Below are positions 1 to 6,636 of a stretch of DNA of 10,533 nt, piece after piece (positions within the stretch are counted from its first letter, which is position 1; each line of letters starts with the position of its first letter). A program made the translations under genes and the position numbers. The notes beneath the pieces are model-generated. The model was not told the DNA's origin. It made no database searches and worked only from the letters and a program-made list of their open reading frames with translations. Location of the stretch: NCBI GenBank assembly GCA_045535505.1, contig JAZSLU010000015.1:1-10533 (forward strand), read 5' to 3'. This DNA is from CAKSST01 sp045535505 (GTDB lineage Bacteria > Bacillota > Clostridia > Oscillospirales > Acutalibacteraceae).

Positions 1-47
1 ATCCACCACAAAATAGTTTTCTTTGGTTTTGAGGTGATTTTTGTTTG

Positions 48-1430
48 TTATAAATCTTTTAAAAAGTTTTCAAGATATTCAAGTTGTTTGTTAATTGAGT
101 CGGTTGAGGGACCGCCGAGCGAACAGCGTTTGCTTACGCATACGTCAAGGTCAACCGCTTGGAAAATGTCATCCTCAAAGATTTCGTTATACTGTTTATA
201 ACGCTCAAGAGGCATATTCTCAAGTGTTAGCCCATCTTTAATGCAGTCTGCAACAATTTGACCTGTGCATTTGTACGCCGTTCTAAAAGGTACACCTTTT
301 TTAGTTAGATAATCGGCGCAGTCGGTGGCGTTTATAAAACCGCCTGCAGCCGCTTTGCGCATATTTTCACGGTTGACGCTCATTGTTTCGACCATAGGTG
401 CAAAAACGCTCAAACAAAGCTTAACGGTATCAACAGCATCGAAAATAGCATCTTTATCTTCTTGCATATCTTTGTTATATGCAAGTGGTAAGCCTTTCAT
501 TAATGTGAGCAAGGTAATAAGGTCGCCGTAAACTCGTGCGGTTTTGCCACGAACAAGCTCAGCCATATCGGGATTTTTCTTTTGTGGCATAATGGAAGAC
601 CCAGTTGAAAAGCTGTCGGTCAGTTCTACAAACTTAAATTCCCATGATGACCAAAGAATAAGTTCTTCTGAAAAGCGGGAAAGATGCATCATCAAAATTG
701 ACAGCGCACTGCAAAGTTCAATGCAGAAATCACGGTCGGAAACGCCGTCAAGACTGTTCATCATAACGCTGTTAAAACCAAGTTTCTCAGCGGTTAAGGT
801 GCGGCTTGTGTTGTAGGTTGTGCCTGCAAGGGCGCAACAACCTAAGGGACTTTGCAAAGCAAGTTCGGCAGCGTTTTTAAGACGTGTTATATCACGTGTG
901 AGCATCATTGCGTAAGCAAGAATATAGTGGCCAAAGGTTACGGGTTGAGCACGCTGCATATGGGTATAGCCCGGCATAACGGCATCTTTTTGCTCTGTTG
1001 CCTGGTTTGCGATTGCATTGATTGTATCGGCTGTAAGTTCTATAATTTTTTCTATTTCGTCGGCAAGATAAAGGCGCAAATCGGTTGCAACCTGGTCGTT
1101 ACGGCTTCTGGCGGTATGCAGTTTTTTACCCGCTTCGCCAATGCGTTGTGTAAGGGTTGCTTCAACGAATGTGTGAATATCTTCACAAGACTCGTCAATT
1201 TCCAGCGCACCGCTTTCAATGTCGCTCAATATACCCTCAAGACCGGCAATAATTTCATCAGCATCGGCAGGGCAAATGATGTTTTGCGCACCAAGCATGG
1301 CGGCGTGCGCCATTGAACCCTTGATGTCCTGACGATACATTCTTTTATCTGTTCCGATTGATGAATTTAATTCATCGGCATAAGCGTTTACCTTTCCGTC
1401 GCTTCTGCCTTCCCATAATTTGTTGCTCAT
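48..1430 (-). CDS. argH: Argininosuccinate lyase (EC 4.3.2.1)
   Basis: Cytosolic enzyme that splits argininosuccinate into arginine and fumarate, the last step of arginine synthesis. The 460-residue product has the usual length for the family (about 457 in E. coli) and belongs to the fumarase/aspartase superfamily. Visible landmarks are the N-terminal KLWEGR, HTARSRNDQ at about residues 105-113, the YTHMQRAQP stretch at about 155-163 holding the catalytic histidine, and the superfamily signature GSSIMPQKKNP at about 277-287 with the mobile-loop catalytic serine. I chose the ATG at 1430. An in-frame ATG at 1439 has GAAAG only one or two bases ahead, whereas the 1430 start has GAAAG/GGGA at a usable distance and matches the family N terminus. 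It is transcribed away from the polysaccharide operon. No argG or other arg gene lies in the window. Family identity is certain; the start is likely. Confidence 0.97.
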   Translation of the reverse strand: MSNKLWEGRSDGKVNAYADELNSSIGTDKRMYRQDIKGSMAHAAMLGAQNIICPADADEIIAGLEGILSDIESGALEIDESCEDIHTFVEATLTQRIGEAGKKLHTARSRNDQVATDLRLYLADEIEKIIELTADTINAIANQATEQKDAVMPGYTHMQRAQPVTFGHYILAYAMMLTRDITRLKNAAELALQSPLGCCALAGTTYNTSRTLTAEKLGFNSVMMNSLDGVSDRDFCIELCSALSILMMHLSRFSEELILWSSWEFKFVELTDSFSTGSSIMPQKKNPDMAELVRGKTARVYGDLITLLTLMKGLPLAYNKDMQEDKDAIFDAVDTVKLCLSVFAPMVETMSVNRENMRKAAAGGFINATDCADYLTKKGVPFRTAYKCTGQIVADCIKDGLTLENMPLERYKQYNEIFEDDIFQAVDLDVCVSKRCSLGGPSTDSINKQLEYLENFLKDL

Positions 1431-1465
1431 ATATCCCATTCTTTCAAAAATTTATGTTATTAAAC

Positions 1466-1494
1466 ATTATACTGTCGGTTTTTTAGTTTGTCAA
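1466..1494 (-). promoter_or_regulatory. Perfect-consensus sigma-A promoter of argH
   Basis: On the minus strand TTGACA (1494-1489) and TATAAT (1471-1466) are separated by exactly 17 bases. Both hexamers match the consensus at every position. Transcription would start near 1459, giving a leader of about 30 bases before the argH start at 1430. I see no clear ARG-box palindrome or attenuator in so short a leader. Confidence 0.88.
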
Positions 1495-1511
1495 CCAAGC
1501 GTAATCAAATG

Positions 1512-1540
1512 TTGCAATATAATATAGCTTGTGATATAAT
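1512..1540 (+). promoter_or_regulatory. TG-extended sigma-A promoter of the polysaccharide operon
   Basis: TTGCAA (1512-1517), a 17-base spacer and TATAAT (1535-1540), preceded by TGTG (extended -10). Transcription would start near 1547. The promoter lies inside the longest possible reading frame of the next gene (TTG at 1488), which argues that translation starts downstream, at 1596. It is divergent from the argH promoter, the two -35 boxes being only about 17 bases apart. Confidence 0.85.
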
Positions 1541-1580
1541 TACTGTGAATTATGGCGTTTATAATCAACTTTTTAATATA

Positions 1581-1588
1581 AAGGGGAG
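1581..1588 (+). promoter_or_regulatory. Ribosome binding site that fixes the permease start
   Basis: AAGGGGAG lies 7 bases before the TTG at 1596 and 16 bases before the ATG at 1605, so the TTG is the better start. No comparable site precedes the upstream TTG at 1488, which would also fall before the predicted transcription start. Confidence 0.75.
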
Positions 1589-1595
1589 TATTGCA

Positions 1596-2372
1596 TTGTT
1601 TAAGATGTTTCGCGAGTTGAAGAATCACAGTTTTCTTCTTTACTATTTAACAGCAAAAGATTTTAAACTTAAATACAGACGTTCGGTTTTTGGTGTTGCT
1701 TGGAGTGTGCTTAATCCGTTCTTTATGATGGTTATACTGTCGATTGTTTTTTCTCAGTTTTTCAGGTTTGATATCCCAAAATTCCCCGTTTATTTAATTT
1801 TGGGACAAACTGCTTTTAACTTTTTTAACGAGTCAACCACCGTTGCAATGACCTCGGTTTTGTCAAGTGCGTCACTTATAAAAAAGGTTTATATACCCAA
1901 ATATATCTTCCCTGTAGAAAAGGTTATGTTCTCGTTTGTTAACTATGTTGTATCGCTTATTGCGGTAGCGATTGTTATGATTTTTTATAAAATTCCGATA
2001 GGGCTGCCAATTTTGTTTTTACCTTTTGTGCTGATATGCCTTTTCTTCTTTTCGCTGGGTGTAGGTCTTTTTATTTCCTGCCTGGCGGTATTTTTCCGTG
2101 ATACCATTCATTTATATTCGGTTCTTGTCACTGCTTGGATGTATTTGACTCCAATATTCTATCCTTCTGAAATTTTACCCGCATATATGCAAAAGCTGGT
2201 TGTTTTCAACCCCTTGCATATTTATATTGACTTTTTGAGAAATATTGCGCTTTATAATAACATACCCAATGCGTCAAGCTTTATTGGTTGCGTGGCAGCG
2301 GCGGTTGTTTCGATGCTTGTTGGATGTATAGTGTTCTTTAAAAACCAAAACAAGTTTATACTTCACATATAG
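1596..2372 (+). CDS. ABC-2 type polysaccharide export permease (Wzm/TagG family)
   Basis: Membrane half of an ABC exporter that moves a lipid-linked polysaccharide (O-antigen, teichoic acid or rhamnan type) across the cytoplasmic membrane. The 258-residue protein has the family length and about six hydrophobic segments (roughly residues 34-56, 65-78, 108-131, 137-165, 172-189 and 228-248). The family mark at the first membrane entry is KYRRSVFGVAWSVLNP at 26-41, and FFRDTIHLYS at 166-175 followed by LTPIFYP at 184-190 is typical of the second half. The start is TTG at 1596, chosen from its ribosome binding site and the promoter position. Its TAG stop runs into the AGGAG site of the ATPase gene, so the two are translationally close. 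The substrate cannot be read from the permease; the neighbouring glycosyltransferase fusion suggests a rhamnose-containing wall polymer. Family identity is firm. Confidence 0.92.
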   Translation: MFKMFRELKNHSFLLYYLTAKDFKLKYRRSVFGVAWSVLNPFFMMVILSIVFSQFFRFDIPKFPVYLILGQTAFNFFNESTTVAMTSVLSSASLIKKVYIPKYIFPVEKVMFSFVNYVVSLIAVAIVMIFYKIPIGLPILFLPFVLICLFFFSLGVGLFISCLAVFFRDTIHLYSVLVTAWMYLTPIFYPSEILPAYMQKLVVFNPLHIYIDFLRNIALYNNIPNASSFIGCVAAAVVSMLVGCIVFFKNQNKFILHI

Positions 2373-2381
2373 GAGAAAAGT

Positions 2382-3125
2382 ATGGATAAAAATATTGCGG
2401 TTTCTGCAAAAAACGTTTCAATGCATTTTAACATTGCATCTGAAAAGCTTGAAAACATAAAAGAATATTTTATAAAACTTTTAAAGCGTCAGCTTTTTTA
2501 TAAAGACTTTGTTGCGGTTGACGATGTTAGTTTAGAGATTAAAAAGGGCGAAGTTTTTGGCATTATCGGCACAAACGGCTCGGGCAAGAGCACTTTGCTT
2601 AAAATTCTTTCGGGAATTTTGAAACCTACGACTGGCACGGTTGAAATTAACGGTGTTATAGCACCGCTTATTGAACTTGGCGCAGGCTTTGACGGTGAAT
2701 TGACCGCCAAAGAAAACATTTATCTTAATGGCGCTGTGCTTGGATACAAAAAGAAGTTTATTGATGAGCATTTTGATGCTATTGTTGATTTTGCCGAACT
2801 TAGAGATTTTATGGAAATGCCCATAAAAAATTACTCTTCCGGTATGGTGGCGCGTATTGCTTTTGCCATTGCTACAATAATTAAACCCGACATTCTGATT
2901 GTTGACGAAATTTTATCGGTTGGTGACTTTATGTTCCAGCAAAAATGTGAAAATCGCATTAACGAGCTTATGGCAGGCGGTACTACTGTTTTGATTGTTT
3001 CACATTCTATAGACCAGATTGAGCGTCTTTGCGACCGTGTTATGTGGATTGAAAAAAGCAAGGTCAGAATGATTGGCGAAACCAAGGAAGTTTGTGACGC
3101 TTACAAAAATATTGCTCAAGGATAG
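2382..3125 (+). CDS. Polysaccharide ABC transporter ATPase (Wzt/TagH type)
   Basis: Nucleotide-binding partner of the preceding permease, powering polysaccharide export from the cytosolic face. The 247 residues contain Walker A GTNGSGKST at 63-71, the family segment ELGAGFDGELTAKENIYLNG at 98-117, the variant signature YSSGM at 151-155 (in place of LSGGQ, normal for this subfamily), Walker B ILIVDE at 171-176 and the switch histidine H208 in VSHS. The protein ends soon after the ATPase core. It therefore lacks the C-terminal carbohydrate-binding domain of E. coli O9a Wzt, which suggests export not gated by chain-end recognition, as in KpsT- or TagH-like systems. The ATG at 2382 follows AGGAG with a good spacer, and the gene begins 9 bases after the permease stop. 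Second gene of the operon. Confidence 0.95.
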   Translation: MDKNIAVSAKNVSMHFNIASEKLENIKEYFIKLLKRQLFYKDFVAVDDVSLEIKKGEVFGIIGTNGSGKSTLLKILSGILKPTTGTVEINGVIAPLIELGAGFDGELTAKENIYLNGAVLGYKKKFIDEHFDAIVDFAELRDFMEMPIKNYSSGMVARIAFAIATIIKPDILIVDEILSVGDFMFQQKCENRINELMAGGTTVLIVSHSIDQIERLCDRVMWIEKSKVRMIGETKEVCDAYKNIAQG

Positions 3126-3134
3126 GGTGATTTT

Positions 3135-5933
3135 TTGTCACTTGTAATACGTGCTGTTAACAGCTTAAAGAAAAACGGAATAAAAGGCTCTTGGCGTGTG
3201 GCAAAAAACCTTGCAAGACAGTATGCTTTTCGCCACGCTTATAAAGGGAATATGAAATATGTGCCTGCAGACGACGGTTTTACGGGCTATATTCCCTTTG
3301 AGTCTTATTATGAGGATAATATTGATTTTAGTGGGAATGTCAGCGACGTTAAGCCGTTGGCATTTTATTTGCCTCAATTTCACACCTTCCCTGAAAATGA
3401 TGAGTGGTGGGGTAAAGGCTTTACCGAATGGACCAACACAAAAAAAGCCGTGCCCGATTTTGAGGGCCATTATCAGCCAAGAACTCCACATGCAGATATA
3501 GGGTATTACGATTTAAGTGATATCGAAACCATGAAAAAACAAGCCGAATTGGCACGTAGCCACGGCATATACGGTTTTTGCTTTTATTATTATTGGTTTT
3601 CGGGCAAACGCCTTATGGAAAAGCCGGTGGATATGTTATTGCAACACCCCGAAATAGACATTAATTTCTGTCTTTGCTGGGCAAATGAAAACTGGACACG
3701 TGCTTGGGACGGTCAAATGAGAGATGTGCTTATTGCACAGGAATATTCAAAAAGCGACCCCATAAAGTTTATTGATGACCTTGTTGTGTATTTTAACGAC
3801 AAGCGTTATATAAGAATTGACGATAAACCCGTTATTATTGCATATAACTGTCGTGCTATACCCAATATTAAAGAGGTGTTTGCAAAATGGCGTGAACGTG
3901 CTCGTGAAATCGGAGTTGGCGAAATTGTAATTCTTGCTTGTAATACCGACGATTCTGATGCAAACTCGCTTGGTATTACCGACATTATTGACGGTCAGGT
4001 TGAGTTCCCGCCACATAATTGCCGTGATGACCGAATCGCTGTTAAACCTATAAAAACTCCCCGTAAAGCGCATCTTTACAACTATCAAAAGTTGGTTGCT
4101 TTGCAAAAGGGACGTTATGAAAACATAAACACAAACAACCCTGTTTACAGATGTGTTATGTCGGCTTGGGATAATGCTTGTCGCCGCAAAGATGACTACA
4201 CTGCCTTTTATGCTTATAGCACTCCCGCTTTTTATGAGTGGGTGAGAATGGCGACAAAAAACGCACGTGAAAGTTTGCCCGAGGACAGACGCTTTATGTT
4301 TGTTAATGCTTGGAACGAGTGGGCAGAGGGAACATATTTGGAACCTGATGAAAAATACGGCTATGCTACCATAAACGCTTTCTCAAAAGCGCTTTTTGAT
4401 ATGCCCTTAACCCATACTGCAACCCCTACATTTTGCAATCAACAGCCAAAAAATGAGTTGAAGCGCGCGGTGCAAATTCACTTGTATTTTACTGAAGAAA
4501 CCGATAACATTTTAAAAACCGTTAACCTTATACCAAAACCCTTTGATTGTTATATTTCTACCGATACTGTTAAAAAGGCAGAATATATTGCAGAAAAATT
4601 TAAAGAATGTAATGCCGATAACGTGGTTGTAGAGGTTTTTGAAAATAGGGGCAGGGATGTCGCACCTTTTTTAAGCCAGATGAAAACTCGCATTGATAAC
4701 TATGATCTTATTTGTCATATTCATTCTAAAAAGACAACATTTTCGGGTTATGGCGACTATTGGCGAGAATATCTTTACAAACACCTTTTCGGTAGCACAG
4801 ACAATATAAACGCCATATTAAAAATGTTTGAAGATGACGAAAAGTTAGGTCTTGTTTTCCCTGAAAATTATCCGCTTATTGCAAACCAGATTATGTTTGG
4901 CGCAAACAGAGATGGCTGCGAGCAAAAGGCAAAAGAGCTTGGCGTTATGCGCACTTTGCCGCAAAAAGCAATTTTCCCCGCAGGCAATATGTTTTGGGCA
5001 AGAAGCGTTGCCGTAAAGCAGATGTTTGAATATGAAGGTTTTAACTTTGCAAGCGAAAAAGGACAGGTTAACGGCACCGATGCTCATGTTGTTGAGCGCC
5101 TTTGGGTGTATTTGGCCCAAAGCAACGGATACACATACAAAAAAGTGTTCAACTGCTGTGATAACGCAAAAAAACAGCAACCACGGGGTATTGCAATATA
5201 TGCTCACTATGATAAAGACGATATTTTATCATTTGAAGACGTTGAGTTATTAAAACAACTTAAACAGCATGTTGATTGCTTGGCTTTTGTTTCAACCTCG
5301 CAACTTGGCGGTATGCAAACCGCACAGCTTGAGGGCATTGCCGACAAAATTGTGCTAAGAGAAAACACAGGTTATGATTTTGCTTCTTTTAGACAAATTA
5401 TACTTGAAATCGGCAAAGAAAATTTAAAAAAGTGCTCTCGCCTTGTTTTGTGCAATAACAGTGTTTACACACCTTACAAAAGTCTTGATAATCTATTTGA
5501 AAAAATGAACGGTAAAGCACAATTTTGGGGCATAAACGAGTTCCCTTATTGTGCCGACGGCTCGTTTTTGGGACAAAAGCATATTGATCGCCATTTGCAG
5601 TCTTATTTCATGGTGTTTGAAAAAGACGTGCTTATGTCAGATGAGTTTTATAGCTTTTTTAAAACTCTGCCCGAAATTAATACGCTAAACGATGCTATTT
5701 TGTTTGGTGAAAGCCGATTGACAAAGTACCTTAACGATGCGGGCTTTAGCGACGCGGCTTATGTTAGCGAAAGCGGCATAGTACCGCAATATACTAATAA
5801 TTGGGCAATGCCTTATACGCATCCGTATGATATGTTGATGCTGGGGTCGCCCTTTGTTAAGAAAAAATGCGTTCATAATATGGGCGATGAACAAGCAACC
5901 CTTTTAAAAGCATTTTTAGAAAAATTTCAGTAA
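3135..5933 (+). CDS. WbsX-type glycan protein fused to two RgpF-type domains
   Basis: A 932-residue multidomain protein probably building the polymer exported by the two preceding genes. Residues about 72-420 are a WbsX/GH99-like domain, with LAFYLPQFH (75-83), WWGKGFTEW (91-99), the CWANENWTRAWDG stretch (181-193) and WNEWAEGTYLEPD (393-405). Residues about 442-680 resemble the C-terminal part of rhamnan synthesis protein RgpF (NRGRDVAPF at 504-512, CHIHSKK at 527-533). Residues about 684-905 resemble the N-terminal part of RgpF (IAIYAHYDKDD at 686-696, NTGYDFASFR at 744-753, NNSVYTP at 774-780, LQSYFMVF at 821-828). No membrane segment is evident. The TTG start at 3135 follows AGGGTGA, which overlaps the ATPase stop; no better start is near. 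WbsX proteins sit in O-antigen and capsule clusters and RgpF acts in rhamnose-glucose polysaccharide synthesis, but exact donors and linkages are unknown. The domain calls are solid; the combined function is inferred. Confidence 0.88.
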   Translation: MSLVIRAVNSLKKNGIKGSWRVAKNLARQYAFRHAYKGNMKYVPADDGFTGYIPFESYYEDNIDFSGNVSDVKPLAFYLPQFHTFPENDEWWGKGFTEWTNTKKAVPDFEGHYQPRTPHADIGYYDLSDIETMKKQAELARSHGIYGFCFYYYWFSGKRLMEKPVDMLLQHPEIDINFCLCWANENWTRAWDGQMRDVLIAQEYSKSDPIKFIDDLVVYFNDKRYIRIDDKPVIIAYNCRAIPNIKEVFAKWRERAREIGVGEIVILACNTDDSDANSLGITDIIDGQVEFPPHNCRDDRIAVKPIKTPRKAHLYNYQKLVALQKGRYENINTNNPVYRCVMSAWDNACRRKDDYTAFYAYSTPAFYEWVRMATKNARESLPEDRRFMFVNAWNEWAEGTYLEPDEKYGYATINAFSKALFDMPLTHTATPTFCNQQPKNELKRAVQIHLYFTEETDNILKTVNLIPKPFDCYISTDTVKKAEYIAEKFKECNADNVVVEVFENRGRDVAPFLSQMKTRIDNYDLICHIHSKKTTFSGYGDYWREYLYKHLFGSTDNINAILKMFEDDEKLGLVFPENYPLIANQIMFGANRDGCEQKAKELGVMRTLPQKAIFPAGNMFWARSVAVKQMFEYEGFNFASEKGQVNGTDAHVVERLWVYLAQSNGYTYKKVFNCCDNAKKQQPRGIAIYAHYDKDDILSFEDVELLKQLKQHVDCLAFVSTSQLGGMQTAQLEGIADKIVLRENTGYDFASFRQIILEIGKENLKKCSRLVLCNNSVYTPYKSLDNLFEKMNGKAQFWGINEFPYCADGSFLGQKHIDRHLQSYFMVFEKDVLMSDEFYSFFKTLPEINTLNDAILFGESRLTKYLNDAGFSDAAYVSESGIVPQYTNNWAMPYTHPYDMLMLGSPFVKKKCVHNMGDEQATLLKAFLEKFQ

Positions 5934-5950
5934 TATGTTATAAGCCAAGC

Positions 5951-5987
5951 TGCCCTCCCCGTAAGATGTTAGGGGAGGGCAATTTTT
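5951..5987 (+). terminator. Rho-independent terminator of the polysaccharide operon
   Basis: A perfect 10-base-pair stem (TGCCCTCCCC at 5951-5960 with GGGGAGGGCA at 5972-5981) and an 11-base loop are followed by AATTTTT. The right arm, with its AGGGGAGGG, sits 8-9 bases before the ATG at 5988, so it is also the only good Shine-Dalgarno sequence for the next gene. Confidence 0.85.
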
Positions 5988-6527
5988 ATGAAATTTTATG
6001 TATTAGGTAAAAAACAAATATTGAGAATAACGTCGCTTGTGCTGGTTATTGCGGCAGTATGCACCATAACCGTTTTTGCATCAAGCGGGGGTAAGAGGTT
6101 GCCGATTTATTGTGTTGAAACCGACAAAAAAGAGATTGCAATTTCTTTTGATGCGGCCTGGGGATGTGATGACACGCAAACGCTTATTGATATATTGGCA
6201 GAGTATGAGGTTCCGGCAACCTTTTTTATTGTGGGACAGTGGGTGCAACGATACCCCGAAGCAGTTAAAATGCTGTCGGATGCCGGTCACAGCATACAAA
6301 ATCATTCAAGCACACACCCTAAAATGTCAGGGCTTTCTGCCGATGCACAAATTAAAGAAATTAACGATTGCAACAATTTGATACAGCAGATTACGGGAGT
6401 GTGTCCCACGCTTTTCAGAGCGCCTTACGGCGATTATAACAACACGCTTATTGAGTCTGTTGAAAGCGTTGGAATGTACACAATTCAATGGGACGTTGAA
6501 ACACTTGCAACAAAAGTAATAGTGTGA
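5988..6527 (+). pseudogene. Truncated PdaB-type polysaccharide deacetylase, interrupted by mobile element
   Basis: A NodB-fold deacetylase of the sporulation-linked PdaB type would remove acetyl groups from cell-wall or cortex sugars outside the membrane. This copy has a hydrophobic N-terminal anchor or signal (residues about 11-31), motif 1 SFDAAWG (53-59; this variant is normal for PdaB), motif 2 HSSTH (106-110) with the two metal-binding histidines, and motif 3 RAPYG (144-148). Homology ends at IQWDVETL (166-173), where relatives continue with D-W-K and go on for about 60 more residues to the motif 5 Leu-x-His. Here a six-residue unrelated tail (ATKVIV) leads to a stop. The missing part includes the catalytic acid histidine, so the product should be inactive as it stands. 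The break coincides with the start of the recombinase element. The rest of the gene should lie at the element's far end, outside the window. Confidence 0.85.
6495..6511. other. Putative attachment junction of the serine-recombinase element
   Basis: GTTGAAACACTTGCAAC is an imperfect palindrome (GTTGnAA, three central bases, TTnCAAC) centred on 6503. It lies where the deacetylase reading departs from its family and directly before the recombinase gene, the usual place for an att site of this enzyme class. Dyad symmetry about a short core is typical of serine-recombinase sites. The exact crossover dinucleotide cannot be set without the other end of the element or an unoccupied site. Confidence 0.5.
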
Positions 6528-6533
6528 TATAAT
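6505..6533 (+). promoter_or_regulatory. TG-extended sigma-A promoter of the recombinase
   Basis: TTGCAA (6505-6510), 17 bases, TATAAT (6528-6533), with TGTG immediately before the -10 box. It has the same hexamers and the same 11-base TGTGATATAAT end as the operon promoter at 1512-1540. Transcription would begin near 6540. The -35 box overlaps the right half of the putative att palindrome, so its sequence may change when the element is excised. Confidence 0.75.
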
Positions 6534-6620
6534 ATGCAAGGAAAGGATATCTTTTGTGGTGCTTCAAGCAGTGAAAAAGATAGGATTTTCAAAGAAATAC
6601 TTGATATTATATTTTCAAAA

Positions 6621-6627
6621 AAAGGGG
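6621..6627 (+). promoter_or_regulatory. Ribosome binding site favouring the GTG start at 6637
   Basis: AAAGGGG ends 9 bases before the GTG at 6637. The ATG at 6628 follows it with no spacer and cannot use it. A second candidate, GAAAGGA at 6541-6547, would serve an upstream GTG at 6556, but it lies right at the predicted transcription start. Confidence 0.6.
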
Positions 6628-6636
6628 ATGTTGAAA

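Noticed and set aside
1..47. Weak A/T hairpin (CAAAA/TTTTG) after argH as a terminator
   Set aside because: The pairing is short and only A/T-rich, and the strip is too small to judge; no gene or convincing terminator is visible there.
852..1316. 154-codon open frame opposite argH
   Set aside because: It lies wholly antisense to a well-conserved gene and its translation looks like reverse-frame sequence, with no site or domain.
1488..1595. N-terminal extension of the permease from a TTG at 1488
   Set aside because: It covers the predicted promoter and its transcription start, has no ribosome binding site, and adds residues unlike the family; TTG at 1596 has AAGGGGAG at 7 bases.
3747..4106. 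119-codon open frame opposite the WbsX domain
   Set aside because: Antisense to a clear coding region, no ribosome binding site, no recognisable protein features.
5868..5890. CATAATAT as a sporulation sigma-K type -10 box for the deacetylase
   Set aside because: It lies inside the preceding coding region with no convincing -35 partner; a match of this length is expected by chance.
6556..6636. Upstream GTG start adding 27 residues to the recombinase
   Set aside because: GAAAGGA at 6541-6547 could serve it, but this lies at the predicted transcription start and the extra residues do not resemble serine recombinases. Not fully excluded.
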